The notes: a model not told the origin generated them from the letters alone. DNA of 64,000 bases from Telluria antibiotica (GCF_011682055.1 NZ_JAAQOM010000008.1:62001-126000), one strand, 5' to 3'. Shown: positions 18,403 through 27,923, numbered from the stretch's first letter. Program-made: numbers and translations.

Positions 18403-19764
18403 TCACCGGTCCGCGTGCGGTCCGCTGCGGTCGACGAGAAGCAGCTGGCCGCGGCCCACCGTCTTCGCTACGGTGCGGCCGCGGTCGTCGACGTTGACGC
18501 TGGCCGTTCCCGGCCCGTGCACGACGATGTCGGCGTGGGTCGCCGTCAGCCCGCGGCCATCCAGGCTGCCGGAGCCGGACAACTGCGCGTCGACTTGCGC
18601 CACGGTGCCGTCGATGTGCGCGTCGCCCGGGCCGCTCATGCGCAGCAGCAGGCGCTTGGCCGCAAGATGCGCGTCGATGCCGCCGGAGCCGCGCAGGTCC
18701 GCGTCCAGCGTGTCGGACACCTGCGCCAGCGTGACGCCGCCCGGACCGTGGCCGCGCACGGCCGCCTTGTTCGTCCTGAGTTGCGCGGCATCGAGGTCGC
18801 CCGAGCCGCCGACCTCCACGGTCAGGTCGCCCACCGTGCCCGCGAGCCTCACGTTGCCCGGTCCGTTCATGCGCAGCTGCGCGGCGCCGGCCTGCAGGCC
18901 GCGCACGGCAAGGTCGCCGGAGCCGTCCACTTCCGCGTCGAGCCGGCGCAGATTGCCCGCAATGCATGCCTGGCCGGGGCCGTGCTGCACGCTGTGCGCG
19001 CCCTCGACGGCCAGTGCGCAGCCGTCGAAGTCGCCCGCGCCGGACACGTCGAGGTCCAGGTCGCGGCTCGTGCCGGACAACGTGACGCCGCCCGGGCCGC
19101 GCATGCGCACCGTCGCCTTGGCGACGCGCAGGCCGTCCGCTTCCAGGTCGCCGGCGCCGCCGCTCTGCACGGCCAGCGTATTGCCCACGCCGGCGAGCCG
19201 CACGTCGCCCGGGCCGTTCATCGTGAGATCGACGTCGGCCGCCTTGAGTTGTTTGAGGTCCAGGTCGCCGCTGCCGCTCGTCGCCACCGCGAGCTGGCGC
19301 ACGGCGCCGCTCGCGCTCACGTCACCCGGGCCCGTGCCGACAAGGGTGAAGCGGTCGCCGCCGAGATGGTCGACCTCGACGTCGCCGCTGCCCGCGTTCG
19401 TCAGGCGTTTCAGGCCGGCCGCGCCGATGCGCACGGTGACGGTCTCGTGGCGCTTGCCGAAGTTGAGGAAGAAGCCGTTGCGCTGCACGGGACGCACGAC
19501 GAGCGTGTCGCCGCGCACGATGGTCTCGACGTCGGCCAGTTGCTTGTGCTCGCCGCTCAGTTCCAGTTCCGGCTGCGCCTGCGCGTCGACGACGACGTGG
19601 TACGGCCCCGCCAGCTCGATCGCGCTGAATGCGGCGACAGGGCGCCGTTCCGTTTCGATGGCCGTGCTTGCGTCCTGCGGCCCGGCGTACGAGAGCGGTG
19701 CCGTGGCGATGGCGCCGGCCGCGAGCGCGGCGGCGAGGAGGGTGAGCTGGAGGGTGGTCTTCAT
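18403..19764 (-). CDS. large DUF2807 (GIN-domain) repeat protein, exported
   Basis: 453 residues with a signal peptide (residues 1-27). After a short linker, AFSAIELAGPYHVVVDAQAQ begins the DUF2807/GIN auto-transporter-adhesin-head-like domain, a right-handed beta solenoid. The rest is one long run of rungs in which GSGD turns alternate with GPGxV or GPGGV turns (GSGDVEVDHL, GPGDVSASGA, GSGDLDLKQL, GPGDVRLAGV and so on), at least a dozen times. Typical DUF2807 proteins have about 200 residues, so this one is more than doubled by internal duplication. Expected location is periplasm or surface. Function is not established for the family. Confidence 0.8.
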   Translation of the reverse strand: MKTTLQLTLLAAALAAGAIATAPLSYAGPQDASTAIETERRPVAAFSAIELAGPYHVVVDAQAQPELELSGEHKQLADVETIVRGDTLVVRPVQRNGFFLNFGKRHETVTVRIGAAGLKRLTNAGSGDVEVDHLGGDRFTLVGTGPGDVSASGAVRQLAVATSGSGDLDLKQLKAADVDLTMNGPGDVRLAGVGNTLAVQSGGAGDLEADGLRVAKATVRMRGPGGVTLSGTSRDLDLDVSGAGDFDGCALAVEGAHSVQHGPGQACIAGNLRRLDAEVDGSGDLAVRGLQAGAAQLRMNGPGNVRLAGTVGDLTVEVGGSGDLDAAQLRTNKAAVRGHGPGGVTLAQVSDTLDADLRGSGGIDAHLAAKRLLLRMSGPGDAHIDGTVAQVDAQLSGSGSLDGRGLTATHADIVVHGPGTASVNVDDRGRTVAKTVGRGQLLLVDRSGPHADR

Positions 19765-19871
19765 GGTGTCGTCACGATACGGCATGCACCGCCCGCGCGC
19801 AGCCGCCGTTCGACGAACGAGCGAATATGTGGAACAGGCTGCGGAAAAGCGAGGGTGGACGGCGGCCCGCT

Positions 19872-20882
19872 CTACTTCACCGGCGCGACCGTAAAGCCGG
19901 CCTGTTCGAGATCGGCCAGCAGGCCGCCGCAATCGGCCGCGTCGTGCCGCGCCGCGAACAGGTTGCGCACGGGGACGACGTAGAAATGCGTGCCGCCGTC
20001 GGCCAGCGCGTTCATGCGCCGGATCCAGCCGTGGTTGCGCGCGCAGACGAGGCCCGCGTCCAGTGGTGCCAGCCGCGCGAACGGGCCGCCGGCGGCGGGC
20101 GCACGGTTGCGCAGCAGCGCGTCGAAGTCGTGCGTCAGGCGCGGGATGGCGCGGGCGGCCGGCTCGGCGGCGTTGTCGACGACGTCCTGCAGCAGCAACG
20201 TGCGGCGCGGGCCGGACGCGCAGTAGGCGCGCATCATGCCCGTGCGGTCGTCGATGTCGTGCACGGCGACGTCGGGCCGCGCGCGGATGAGCGCCGCCGC
20301 CACGTTGCCGCGCGGCGCGTCCGCCGCGGCGCCTTCGGCCTTGTGGCCGGCCGCCAGCGCGGCCGCCTGGTCGCGCGCGAACTGCAGCAGCGTGAACTCG
20401 TCGCTCATCTCGATCAGGCGTGCCCACGAGCGTGCCTGCGTGTCGGGGTCGGGCGCCTGCGCCAGCGCCTTGACGTCGAGGGCGTCGCGGCGCGCCATGT
20501 CGGCCTGCAAGGTGAGCGTGAGGATGCGCTGGCGCACGTCGTTCAGCCGGGCGATGCCGGCCTCGTCGAGCTGGCGCAGGTCGCAGCCGGGATTGGCGTC
20601 GAAGTCGGACGGCGCTTCGGCGCCGTCGCCCACGCCTTCGACGGACAGCGTGCTTGACGCCCGCAGGGCCGGCAGCACGGCGCGCGTGTAATAGCCGTCG
20701 AATTCGGCGGGCAGGCCCACCGAGGTCGCCGCCAGCACGTACAGCACGGTGGTGCCGTGTTCGGGCGCGGTGCGCGTGGCTTTCCACAGCCGCGGCGCGG
20801 CGGCGGGTGCGGCGGACGCGGCGCCCATCGACAGCGCGAGCAGGCAGGGCAGGAGGCGGGCGAGGAAGCGGGCGGTCGTCAT
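19872..20882 (-). CDS. TraB/GumN-like exported protein
   Basis: 336 residues with signal peptide (residues 1-24, SMGAASA). The region LWKATRTAPEHGTTVLYVLAATSVGLPAEFDGYY then LRASSTLSVEG follows the TraB/GumN layout (LWK...YLLGTxH, then a helix and xxxxExD), but the GTxH histidine position is replaced by AATS, and the catalytic-like glutamate is in SVEGVGD. The C-terminal pair GTHFYVVPVRNLF and GGLLADLEQAGFTVAPV is the usual end of the fold (VGAGHLxGxxGLxxxL). The family includes Tiki-like putative metalloproteases; this one is divergent and may lack activity. Confidence 0.6.
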   Translation of the reverse strand: MTTARFLARLLPCLLALSMGAASAAPAAAPRLWKATRTAPEHGTTVLYVLAATSVGLPAEFDGYYTRAVLPALRASSTLSVEGVGDGAEAPSDFDANPGCDLRQLDEAGIARLNDVRQRILTLTLQADMARRDALDVKALAQAPDPDTQARSWARLIEMSDEFTLLQFARDQAAALAAGHKAEGAAADAPRGNVAAALIRARPDVAVHDIDDRTGMMRAYCASGPRRTLLLQDVVDNAAEPAARAIPRLTHDFDALLRNRAPAAGGPFARLAPLDAGLVCARNHGWIRRMNALADGGTHFYVVPVRNLFAARHDAADCGGLLADLEQAGFTVAPVK

Positions 20883-21106
20883 GGCGGCGATTATAGGCCG
20901 CCGGGCCCGCGCACGGCCGAGCTGGACATGACAGTTTGTCCACGCGGCATCGGCGCACGGACGCGTCCCGCCGTGAATGTGGCTCGAGCGCAACGGCGCC
21001 GCCGGCCGTGCCGCCGCGCTCGCTGGTCCGGACGCACGGCCACAGGCTGACCCGTGGCCGGAACGGGGGCCGGATGTCATAATGGGCGCTCGTCAAGGAG
21101 AACACA

Positions 21107-21292
21107 GTGATCCGCTACATAGGCACCCGCAAGAATGCGGACGGTGCCTCCGTTTATGTATTCATCGTCAACGGCCTGGAAAAGGAAGTGCGCGAGCACG
21201 CCCTCAAGCAGCATCCCGGCTGCTACGAGGCGCTGCCGGCCTCGGTGAAGGCGAAGATCGCCGCCAACCGGGCATGGCTGTCCAGGCTGTGA
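21107..21292 (+). CDS. hypothetical 61-aa protein
   Basis: Starts at GTG 21107, seven bases after AAGGAG (21095-21100). The 61 residues form a short beta hairpin (MIRYIGTRKNADGASVYVFIVNG) followed by helices with KEVREHALKQH and SVKAKIAANRAWL. I recognise no family. Its stop overlaps the next start (TGATG), so it is translationally coupled to the exported protein downstream. Confidence 0.6.
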   Translation: MIRYIGTRKNADGASVYVFIVNGLEKEVREHALKQHPGCYEALPASVKAKIAANRAWLSRL

Positions 21293-21777
21293 TGCTGCGC
21301 CGCTGCGCCGGCCTGCTTGCGCTCGCGTTATCCCTGGCCGGGGCGGCGCGCGCGCAGACGCAGGACAAGCAGCCCTCGACCTTCGGCCCCGTCATCGGCG
21401 CGGCGCTGCTGTGCCACGACCATCTCGACAACGCGTATTTTTATTCCTGGCTGACGACCCATTTCGGCCCGCCGTACAAGCATACGGGCGGCGCGTACTG
21501 GTTCCGCACGGGCGACGCGACGCTGTGGGGTGCACCCGTGACGGAGGTGATGGTCAGCGACGACACGAGCGAGTGGGTGTTCGTGGGCGCCGTCGCCGAC
21601 GTGCCGCCGGACGAACTGGAACAGGCCGTCAACAAGGCGGCCGGCGTGCGCCACGTGGCGGCCAACGCATCCGCGTACCCATTGCGGATATCCACCCCCG
21701 GCAGCACGATCGCCTACTACAATGCCAAAAGCAAAATATACTGCGCGAAGTTCAAACCGCTGCCGCCGCGCCGGTAA
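21292..21777 (+). CDS. hypothetical exported protein, 161 aa
   Basis: Begins with a signal peptide (MLRRCAGLLALALSLAGAARA). The mature part has a paired-cysteine look (C in LLCHDH and C in KIYCAKF near the end) and an alternating strand pattern, but matches no family I know. Start ATG 21292 overlaps the stop of the preceding gene; an in-frame ATG 18 bases earlier is the alternative. It is 15 bases upstream of the ExeA-like ATPase, which suggests one operon with the type II secretion accessory genes, perhaps as an accessory envelope protein. Confidence 0.6.
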   Translation: MLRRCAGLLALALSLAGAARAQTQDKQPSTFGPVIGAALLCHDHLDNAYFYSWLTTHFGPPYKHTGGAYWFRTGDATLWGAPVTEVMVSDDTSEWVFVGAVADVPPDELEQAVNKAAGVRHVAANASAYPLRISTPGSTIAYYNAKSKIYCAKFKPLPPRR

Positions 21778-21792
21778 GCCTTTGGTATTGGT

Positions 21793-23385
21793 ATGTACAC
21801 AAATTATTTTCATCTGAAGCAGGCGCCGTTCTCGATCGCGCCCGATCCGCGCTACCTGTTCATGAGCGAGCGTCACCGCGAGGCGCTCGCGCACCTGCTG
21901 TACGGCATCGGGAGCGGCGGCGGCTTCGTGCTGCTGACGGGCGAGATCGGCGCCGGCAAGACGACCGTGTGCCGCTGCTTCATCGAGCAGGTGCCGGACG
22001 ATTGCCGCCTCGCCTACATCTTCAATCCGAAGCTGACGGTCGAAGAACTGCTGCAGACGATCTGCGACGAATTCCGCGTCGACGTCGCGCCGGGCGGCGG
22101 CGTGAAGGCCTATGTCGACGCGATCAACGCCTACCTGCTCGACAGCCACGCGCGCGGCCACAACAACGTGCTCGTGATCGACGAGGCGCAGAACCTGTCC
22201 GCCCAGGTGCTGGAGCAGTTGCGCCTGCTGACGAACCTCGAGACGAGCGAGCGCAAGCTCCTGCAGATCATCCTCATCGGCCAGCCGGAACTGCGCGCCA
22301 TGCTCGCGCGGCCGGAACTGGAACAGTTGGCCCAGCGGGTCATCGCCCGCTACCACCTGGGGCCGTTGTCGGCCGCCGAGACGGACGCGTACGTCGCGCA
22401 CCGGCTGGCCGTCGCGGGCGTGCAGGGCGCGGCGCCCATCCCGTCCGCGCTGGCGCCGCTGATCCACCGCCTGACGGATGGCGTGCCGCGCCGCATCAAC
22501 CTGCTGTGCGACCGTGCGCTGCTCGGCGCCTACGTCGAGAACAGTCGCGAGGTCACGGCGAAGATCCTGCGCCGCGCCGCGCGCGAAGTGTTCGCCGGCG
22601 ACGCGGCGGCGGCCGCCGGCACCCCCCGTCCCGCGCTGCGCTGGCCGTTCGTGGCCGGCGGCGTGCTGGCCGGCGCGGCGCTCAGCGCGGCCGCGTGGCA
22701 GGCCGTGCCGCACAGCGCGCCGCCCGCGCCCGTCGCCGTGAAGGCGGCCGCCAAGCCGGCACCGGTCGCCGCGCCCGCCGACGCGTCCGCGCAGCCGCTG
22801 GCGCTCGGCACGCAGGACGAGGCGTTGCGCGCACTGGGCGCCCTGTGGGGCCAGCAATTGCCGGCCGGCGCCCCGTGCGACGGCGCGCCGCGCCTGGGCC
22901 TGCGCTGCTACCAGGGCCACGGCGGCCTGTACGAACTGCGCCTGCTCGACCGGCCCGCCATCATCGGCCTGCACGACGGCCAGCGGCTCGGCTACGCCGT
23001 GCTGACCGGCATCGACGACACGAGCGCCACGCTCACCATCGATGGCCGGCCCCATACGGTGAGCCTCGGCGCGCTGGCGACCCGCCTGGACGGCGAGTAC
23101 ACGACGTTGTGGAAGATGCCGCGCGGTTTCCGCGACCAGGTGAGGCCGGGCGACAGCGGGCCGGACGTCGACTGGATCGCCGCCCGCCTCGCGGAACTCG
23201 ATGGCAAGCACGCGGCTCCGCCGCCGGGCCAGGCCCTGGACGCGCCGACGCGGCGCCTGCTGCGTGCGTTCCAGGTGAAGCAGAACCTGAAGGCGGACGG
23301 CCTGGCCGGCCCGCGCACCTATATGCGGCTGAACCAGCTCTCCGGCGTCGCCGAGCCGCGCCTGTTGGCAGCCACGGGAAAATGA
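21793..23385 (+). CDS. gspA: ExeA/GspA-type secretion ATPase with peptidoglycan-binding domain
   Basis: 530 residues. The N-terminus MYTNYFHLKQAPFSIAPDPRYLFMS is characteristic of ExeA/GspA. The AAA+ domain has Walker A GEIGAGKT at residues 50-57 and Walker B VLVIDEAQ near residue 125. One membrane helix follows (about 290-312, FVAGGVLAGAALSAAAW). The periplasmic part ends with a peptidoglycan_binding_1 domain (LLRAFQVKQNLKADGLAGPRTYMRLNQL). GspA works with GspB to place the type II secretin through the cell wall. gspB follows one base after the stop. The main gsp operon is not in this window. Confidence 0.92.
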   Translation: MYTNYFHLKQAPFSIAPDPRYLFMSERHREALAHLLYGIGSGGGFVLLTGEIGAGKTTVCRCFIEQVPDDCRLAYIFNPKLTVEELLQTICDEFRVDVAPGGGVKAYVDAINAYLLDSHARGHNNVLVIDEAQNLSAQVLEQLRLLTNLETSERKLLQIILIGQPELRAMLARPELEQLAQRVIARYHLGPLSAAETDAYVAHRLAVAGVQGAAPIPSALAPLIHRLTDGVPRRINLLCDRALLGAYVENSREVTAKILRRAAREVFAGDAAAAAGTPRPALRWPFVAGGVLAGAALSAAAWQAVPHSAPPAPVAVKAAAKPAPVAAPADASAQPLALGTQDEALRALGALWGQQLPAGAPCDGAPRLGLRCYQGHGGLYELRLLDRPAIIGLHDGQRLGYAVLTGIDDTSATLTIDGRPHTVSLGALATRLDGEYTTLWKMPRGFRDQVRPGDSGPDVDWIAARLAELDGKHAAPPPGQALDAPTRRLLRAFQVKQNLKADGLAGPRTYMRLNQLSGVAEPRLLAATGK

Positions 23386-23386
23386 T

Positions 23387-24145
23387 ATGTCCTACATCCT
23401 CGAAGCCCTGAAGAAGGCCCAGGCCGAGCGCCAGCTCGGCAATGCGCCGACGATCCACGCGCAGCAAGCCGTGCCCGTGGCGCCGGCCCGCGCGGCGGGC
23501 GGCCGCAAGCCGCTGCTCGTCGGCCTCGGCGCCGGGGCGCTCGTCGTCGCGGCGGGTGCGCTGTTCGTGTGGCGCCAGGCGCCCACGGCCGCGCCGCACG
23601 CACGGTTCGACGCCGCACGCACGCCCGCGCCGGCGCCCATGCGCGCGCCGGATGCCCTGCAGGTGAGCGCGCCGCCCGCGCCCGCGCGCGTGGCCGAACC
23701 GCCGATCGCCCCGGCGCCGCAGGTCCCGGGCGCACCCATGTCGGTGGCCCAGACCGGCGCCACACCCGCACCCGGCCGCGGCGCCGAGCCTGCGGTCGCG
23801 CGTCAGGCACCCGCCGCGCCCGCGCAGGTTGCCGCGCCCCCCGCGCGAACGAACGAGCCCGCGGCAGCCCGTCCGGCGCCCCCCGCGCAGGCCGCCGCCA
23901 AACCCGCCCCCGAGGACAGCCTGCCGTTCCTGCAGCAACTGCCGGACGCCCAGCAACGCGACATCCCCCGCGTGACGTTCGGCGGCTATATGTATTCCGC
24001 GAATCCGGCCGACCGCCTGCTGCTGGTCGACAAGACGCTGCGCCACGAGGGCGAGGAAGTCGCGCCCGGCCTCGTGCTGGAAAAGCTGTTGCCCAAGGCC
24101 GCCGTCATGAACTACCGGGGACTCCGCTACCGTGTCGTCTACTGA
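23387..24145 (+). CDS. gspB: type II secretion accessory protein GspB
   Basis: 252 residues. N-terminal cytoplasmic [18 protein letters not shown] is the GspB hallmark, then a membrane helix (about residues 41-58), a long Ala/Pro-rich periplasmic linker, and the C-terminal GspB domain from about residue 198 ([24 protein letters not shown] to [11 protein letters not shown]). It partners with the GspA ATPase encoded directly upstream. The low-complexity linker has repeated PAPA blocks, which are expected to vary among strains. Confidence 0.9.
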   Translation: MSYILEALKKAQAERQLGNAPTIHAQQAVPVAPARAAGGRKPLLVGLGAGALVVAAGALFVWRQAPTAAPHARFDAARTPAPAPMRAPDALQVSAPPAPARVAEPPIAPAPQVPGAPMSVAQTGATPAPGRGAEPAVARQAPAAPAQVAAPPARTNEPAAARPAPPAQAAAKPAPEDSLPFLQQLPDAQQRDIPRVTFGGYMYSANPADRLLLVDKTLRHEGEEVAPGLVLEKLLPKAAVMNYRGLRYRVVY

Positions 24146-24668
24146 GGCCGGCGGCCGCGGCCCCGTGCTGGGCGTCATCGGCTGGTCCGGCAGCGGCAAG
24201 ACGACCTTGCTGGCCTGGCTCGTCGGCCGGCTGGCGGCGGCGGGGCTGCGGGTCAACGTCGTCAAGCACAGCCACCACGACATCATGCTGGAGCCGCCGC
24301 ACAAGGACAGCGCCCGCCTGCGCGCGGCCGGCGCGGCCGAGGTGATGATCGCGTCGCCGTACCGCGTGGCGATCATGCGCGAGCTGCGCGGGGCCGCCGA
24401 GCCGCCGCTGGCCGAGCACCTGGCGCGCCTGTCGCCGGCCGACCTGACGCTCGTCGAAGGCTATAAATGGGAAGCCATGCCGAAGCTGGAAGTGTACCGG
24501 CCGGAAGTCGGCAAGCCGCCGATGTTCCCGGACGACCCGCACATCGTCGCCGTCGCGTCCACGATGGCGCGCCCGGAGGGGCTCGCGGCGCACGTGGCGT
24601 GGCTGGACCTGGAAGACCCGGACGGCGTCTTGCGCTGGATCTATCAATTCAATCGCCTGCCGGCCTAA
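24132..24668 (+). CDS. mobB: molybdopterin-guanine dinucleotide biosynthesis adaptor MobB
   Basis: GTP-binding P-loop protein, 178 residues. Walker A is GWSGSGKTT at residues 17-25, followed by NVVKHSHHD, the MobB motif, and by the family's [15 protein letters not shown] segment. MobB supports MobA in adding GMP to molybdopterin. The chosen GTG at 24132 overlaps gspB by 14 bases; many MobB proteins begin just before VLGVIG, so a GTG at 24165 is also plausible. Its position behind gspB is probably only shared transcription; I see no functional link. Confidence 0.9.
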   Translation: MSSTEAGGRGPVLGVIGWSGSGKTTLLAWLVGRLAAAGLRVNVVKHSHHDIMLEPPHKDSARLRAAGAAEVMIASPYRVAIMRELRGAAEPPLAEHLARLSPADLTLVEGYKWEAMPKLEVYRPEVGKPPMFPDDPHIVAVASTMARPEGLAAHVAWLDLEDPDGVLRWIYQFNRLPA

Positions 24669-24760
24669 AGTCCGCGCCGATCCTGCCGTTAATGGAGATG
24701 ACTGGCAGCACGGGCGCACTTGGCGCCCGGCCGGCCGTCGAGACCATCACAGGAGTGCAT

Positions 24761-24961
24761 ATGGACGTCATGGGTATCGCCAAGCTCGCCACCAGCATCG
24801 CCGACACGGGCACCCGCCAGGACGTCGCCGTCGCGGTGCTGAAGAAAGCGCAGGACATCGAGGCCGCCCCGGCGACCCAGCTGCTGGAAGCCGTGCAGGC
24901 CGCGTCGCCCGCACCGAACCTGCCGTCGCACCTGGGCAACCACGTCAACACGACGGCCTGA
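24761..24961 (+). CDS. YjfB-family putative motility protein
   Basis: 66 residues beginning MDVMGIAKLATSIADTGT, followed by VAVAVLKKAQDIEAAPATQLLEAV: this matches the small YjfB family of putative motility proteins found in flagellated bacteria. Start ATG 24761 has a good ribosome site (AGGAG at 24751-24755). It stands alone. The function of the family is not established; links to flagellar regulons are reported only by co-occurrence. Confidence 0.7.
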   Translation: MDVMGIAKLATSIADTGTRQDVAVAVLKKAQDIEAAPATQLLEAVQAASPAPNLPSHLGNHVNTTA

Positions 24962-25201
24962 CGGGCGCGTCAACGGAATCGCCGCGCCCCGCGTTATCGG
25001 CGCAGTACCCGGCACCACGGGGGCGGCCACACAACGACAATCCGCTCAGCCGCCACCAACGGGCTGCGCAGCGGCGACCCGAAGCGTCCCGCGCGCAGCC
25101 GCCAACGGCCGCCCCGGCCGGCGTACACTTCCCCGCATCCCGCCCGACCGCGCTAGAATGCTTGCCATAGTGCATGTACGCACGACCCATCGGAGAAACC
25201 C

Positions 25202-25471
25202 ATGAATAAACGACAAGCCCTGATCGCCGCCGCGCTCGCGAGCGTCTGCGCCGCCCAGGCATCGGCCACCGGCCAGACGGATGCGCAGCCGGGCGCCGAG
25301 GAAAAGTGCTATGGCGTGGCGAAGGCCGGCCAGAACGATTGCGGCACCTCCACCCACGGCTGTGCCGGCCTGGCGAAGTCGGACAACGATCCGGGCGAAT
25401 GGAAATTCGTTCCGAAGGGCACGTGCGACAAGGCGGGCGGCAAGCTGAAACCGCCGAAGAAGGAAAAGTAA
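25202..25471 (+). CDS. BufA1-like (DUF2282) cysteine-containing metallopeptide precursor
   Basis: 89 residues. An export signal (residues 1-23, ending QASATG) is followed by a short acidic linker and a core with four cysteines, C36 ([11 protein letters not shown]), C47 (NDCGTSTHG), C54 (GCAG) and C75 (KGTC), and a Lys-rich tail. This cysteine pattern and the [13 protein letters not shown] motif are those of the DUF2282/BufA1 bufferin precursors, whose cysteines are oxidatively modified by an MNIO enzyme to bind copper in the periplasm. The MNIO gene starts six bases after the stop. RBS GGAGAAA at 25192-25198. The name rests on motif likeness and gene order. Confidence 0.88.
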   Translation: MNKRQALIAAALASVCAAQASATGQTDAQPGAEEKCYGVAKAGQNDCGTSTHGCAGLAKSDNDPGEWKFVPKGTCDKAGGKLKPPKKEK

Positions 25472-25477
25472 GCCGCG

Positions 25478-27127
25478 ATGCCCGTCATGGCCGCCGCTGA
25501 CCGGCCCGCACAAGGCGCCGGCATCGGCCTGCGGCCGCCACACTACCGCGCCTTCCTCGACGACAAGCCGGCCGTCGGCTGGGTCGAGGTGCACACGGAA
25601 AACTTTGTCGCGCGGGGCGGCCACGACTGGCACGTGCTGCGCGCGGTGCGGCGCGACTATCCCGTCAGCCTGCACGGCGTGGGCCTCGGCCTCGGTTCCG
25701 TGCACGGCTTTTCCGACGGCCACCTGGCCCGCGTGGCCGCGCTCGTGGCGGCCATCGAGCCGGCCCTCGTCTCCGAACACCTCGCGTGGGGCGCGCTGCG
25801 CGACCGCCAGCTGAACGACCTGCTGCCGCTGCCGCTGGACGGCGCCGCGCTGGACCTCGTCGCCACGCGCGTCATGCGCGTGCAGGATGCGCTCAAGCGC
25901 CGCATCCTCGTCGAAAACGTCTCCACCTATGTGCGCTTCGCGGACGATGCGACGAGCGAGGCCGGGTTCCTCGCCGAACTCGCGCGCCGCACGGGCTGCG
26001 GCGTGCTGCTGGACGTGAACAACCTGTACGTCAACGAGCGCAATCATGGCGAAGATCCGTACGCCGCCATCGCGGCGCTGCCGCGCGCGAGCGTGGGCGA
26101 GATCCACCTGGGCGGCCACCTCGTCACGGCGGACGGCGTGATCGACCACCACGGCGCCCGCGTCGCGCCGCCCGTGTGGGACCTGTACCGCGCGGCGCTG
26201 GGCCGCTTCGGCGCCGTGCCCACGCTCGTCGAATGGGACACGGACCTGCCGCCGCTCGCCGTGCTGCTGGACGAGGCGGCGCGCGCGGACGCGATCGCCG
26301 CGGCGGCCGGGCAGGGCGCCGGCAGTGACATCATCGTCACCGTCGATCCGGCGCCGCGCGTCGACCTGGACGCCGTCCAGCAAGCGTTCGGCACCGCGCT
26401 GTTCGATGCTGCCGGCGACACGGCGCTCGCCCCGCTGCTGAAGGGCGGTGCGCACCGCGTCGGGATCTACCGGGGCAATCTCGCGGCGCACTGGACGCGC
26501 GCGCTGGCGTCCGCGTATCCCGTGCTGCGCCGGCTCGTGGGCGGCGACTTCTTCGAGGCGCTGGCTGGCGTGTTCGGCCGCGCGCATCCCGCGCGCGACC
26601 CGGACCTGAACCGCTTCGGCGAAGCATTGCCGGATTTCCTCGCCGGTTTCGCGCCGGCCGCCGGCTACCCGTACCTGCCGGACGTCGCGCGCCTGGAGTG
26701 GAGCGTGCACGAGGCATGGTTCGCGCCCGATGACGACGGCCCGGCGCCGACGCTCGCGGGCCTGGCGCCCGATGCGTTCGAGGCCGCGCGCGCCGTGTTG
26801 CATCCGGCGCTGCGGCTGCATGCGTCGCCGTGGGCCACGGTGGCGCTGTGGCGCGCGCACCAGGACGGCGGTCCCGCGTTTCCGGACGTGCTGCGGGCGG
26901 ACACGCACGCGCTCGTGAGGCGCGCGCGCGTCACCGTGGCGGTGGAGGCGATCGGCCCGGCGGAGTACGCGGCGCTGGCCTGTCTCGCGCACGGCGGCAC
27001 GTTCGGCGCGGCGCTCGACGCGGCGTTCGACGTGGACGGGGACTTCGATGTGGCCGCGCATCTGCGGCGCTGGCTCGATGGGAGAATCGTGCGGAGAATC
27101 GTGCGGAGAATCGTGACGGCGCAGTGA
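25478..27127 (+). CDS. fused MNIO (DUF692, BufB-like) enzyme and DUF2063 (BufC/HvfC-like) partner
   Basis: 549 residues combining two proteins that are usually separate genes. Residues ~12-285 are the DUF692/MNIO TIM barrel, with its metal-site motifs [36 protein letters not shown] and [10 protein letters not shown]. Residues ~315-545 are the DUF2063 partner domain ([29 protein letters not shown], then [19 protein letters not shown] and [14 protein letters not shown]), which recruits the precursor peptide in known systems. MNIOs use two or three irons to convert precursor cysteines to thiooxazole or related groups. The precursor gene is just upstream. The extreme C-terminus repeats RIVR three times from a 12-bp DNA repeat (27082-27116). 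Confidence 0.9.
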   Translation: MPVMAAADRPAQGAGIGLRPPHYRAFLDDKPAVGWVEVHTENFVARGGHDWHVLRAVRRDYPVSLHGVGLGLGSVHGFSDGHLARVAALVAAIEPALVSEHLAWGALRDRQLNDLLPLPLDGAALDLVATRVMRVQDALKRRILVENVSTYVRFADDATSEAGFLAELARRTGCGVLLDVNNLYVNERNHGEDPYAAIAALPRASVGEIHLGGHLVTADGVIDHHGARVAPPVWDLYRAALGRFGAVPTLVEWDTDLPPLAVLLDEAARADAIAAAAGQGAGSDIIVTVDPAPRVDLDAVQQAFGTALFDAAGDTALAPLLKGGAHRVGIYRGNLAAHWTRALASAYPVLRRLVGGDFFEALAGVFGRAHPARDPDLNRFGEALPDFLAGFAPAAGYPYLPDVARLEWSVHEAWFAPDDDGPAPTLAGLAPDAFEAARAVLHPALRLHASPWATVALWRAHQDGGPAFPDVLRADTHALVRRARVTVAVEAIGPAEYAALACLAHGGTFGAALDAAFDVDGDFDVAAHLRRWLDGRIVRRIVRRIVTAQ

Positions 27128-27167
27128 AGCGGGGACAGGCGGCGCCGCGACCGGGCGCGCCGTGCCG

Positions 27168-27455
27168 TCAGTGGTAGAAGGCGCGCAGGATGCGTTCTTC
27201 GCCGGTGCGGTCGTGATGCAGCTCGTTCGCCGCGTGCGTCGCTTCCATCATCCGGTTCAGCTGTTCTTCCTCGAAGCGGGCCAGTTCCTCGTTGGCTGCC
27301 GTGAGCGCCACCGCCAGCTTGGCACGGGCGTTCTGGTACACGACACCGGTGTAATGGTCGGTATTCTTGAGCAGCTCTTCCGCGTTTTCGATGACGAGGC
27401 GCAGGTCGCCGATGAGGCGCTGCTGCGTCATTGAGCTTGGTTCCGGGGTTTCCAT
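27168..27455 (-). CDS. DUF883 (ElaB/YqjD-like) protein without the membrane anchor
   Basis: 95 residues, almost entirely helical: QRLIGDLRLVIENAEELLKNT then NARAKLAVALTAANEELARFEEEQLNRMMEATHAANELHH. The first part matches DUF883/ElaB-YqjD ribosome-associated inner-membrane proteins, but these end in a membrane helix and this protein ends without one (ERILRAFYH). It is therefore probably soluble, perhaps a relative that lost the anchor. Start ATG 27455 follows GAGGAAG. Confidence 0.6.
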   Translation of the reverse strand: METPEPSSMTQQRLIGDLRLVIENAEELLKNTDHYTGVVYQNARAKLAVALTAANEELARFEEEQLNRMMEATHAANELHHDRTGEERILRAFYH

Positions 27456-27591
27456 CTTCCTCACCTTTAGCCGAATTTACGACTTCAATATAGAGAAGGG
27501 GGACTGCCCAAGTTTGTCAGCGCGCAAACGTCAATCCGTACCGTCGGGGACGGCTTACCCACCGCGACCTTGTGGGCCGCGCGGCAACGCT

Positions 27592-27807
27592 TCAGCGCAC
27601 CTGGATCCGGATGTCGCCCAAGGTCACGACCTGGCCCGCCCGGATCTTGGCCGTCTTGCGCAGTTCCTGCTTCCCGTCGACCGACACGTCGCCGCTGGCC
27701 ACGACGTGCTTGCCGGCGCCGCCGCTGTCCACCACGCCGACCAGTTTCAGCAACTGGTTCAGCTCGATGAACTCCGATGTCAGTTCAAAAGTTGTTGTTT
27801 GCATCAT
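27592..27807 (-). CDS. S4-domain RNA-binding protein (YbcJ-like)
   Basis: 71 residues forming one S4 domain: FIELNQLLKLVGVVDSGGAGKHVVASGDVSVDGKQELRK is the alpha-L RNA-binding motif, followed by KTAKIRAGQVVTLGDIRIQV. This is the layout of the small stand-alone S4 proteins such as YbcJ, thought to bind ribosomal or structured RNA. Two adjacent ATG codons (27807, 27804) follow AGGGATAG. Confidence 0.85.
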   Translation of the reverse strand: MMQTTTFELTSEFIELNQLLKLVGVVDSGGAGKHVVASGDVSVDGKQELRKTAKIRAGQVVTLGDIRIQVR

Positions 27808-27864
27808 TCTATCCCTGGATAACAATCGGTGTCGTACGGTTGTGTTCGTTTAGACAACACCTGG

Positions 27865-27895
27865 AAAAAAAACAACGCCGCCCCCGCGCGGGCGG
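27865..27895 (-). terminator. terminator of fumC
   Basis: Minus-strand hairpin with stem CCGCCC/GGGCGG (27890-27895 with 27878-27883) followed by GTTG and eight U residues (27865-27872). It lies about 30 bases after the fumC stop codon. Confidence 0.75.
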
Positions 27896-27923
27896 GGACG
27901 ACGTTCGATGGCCATGCGGCGGC

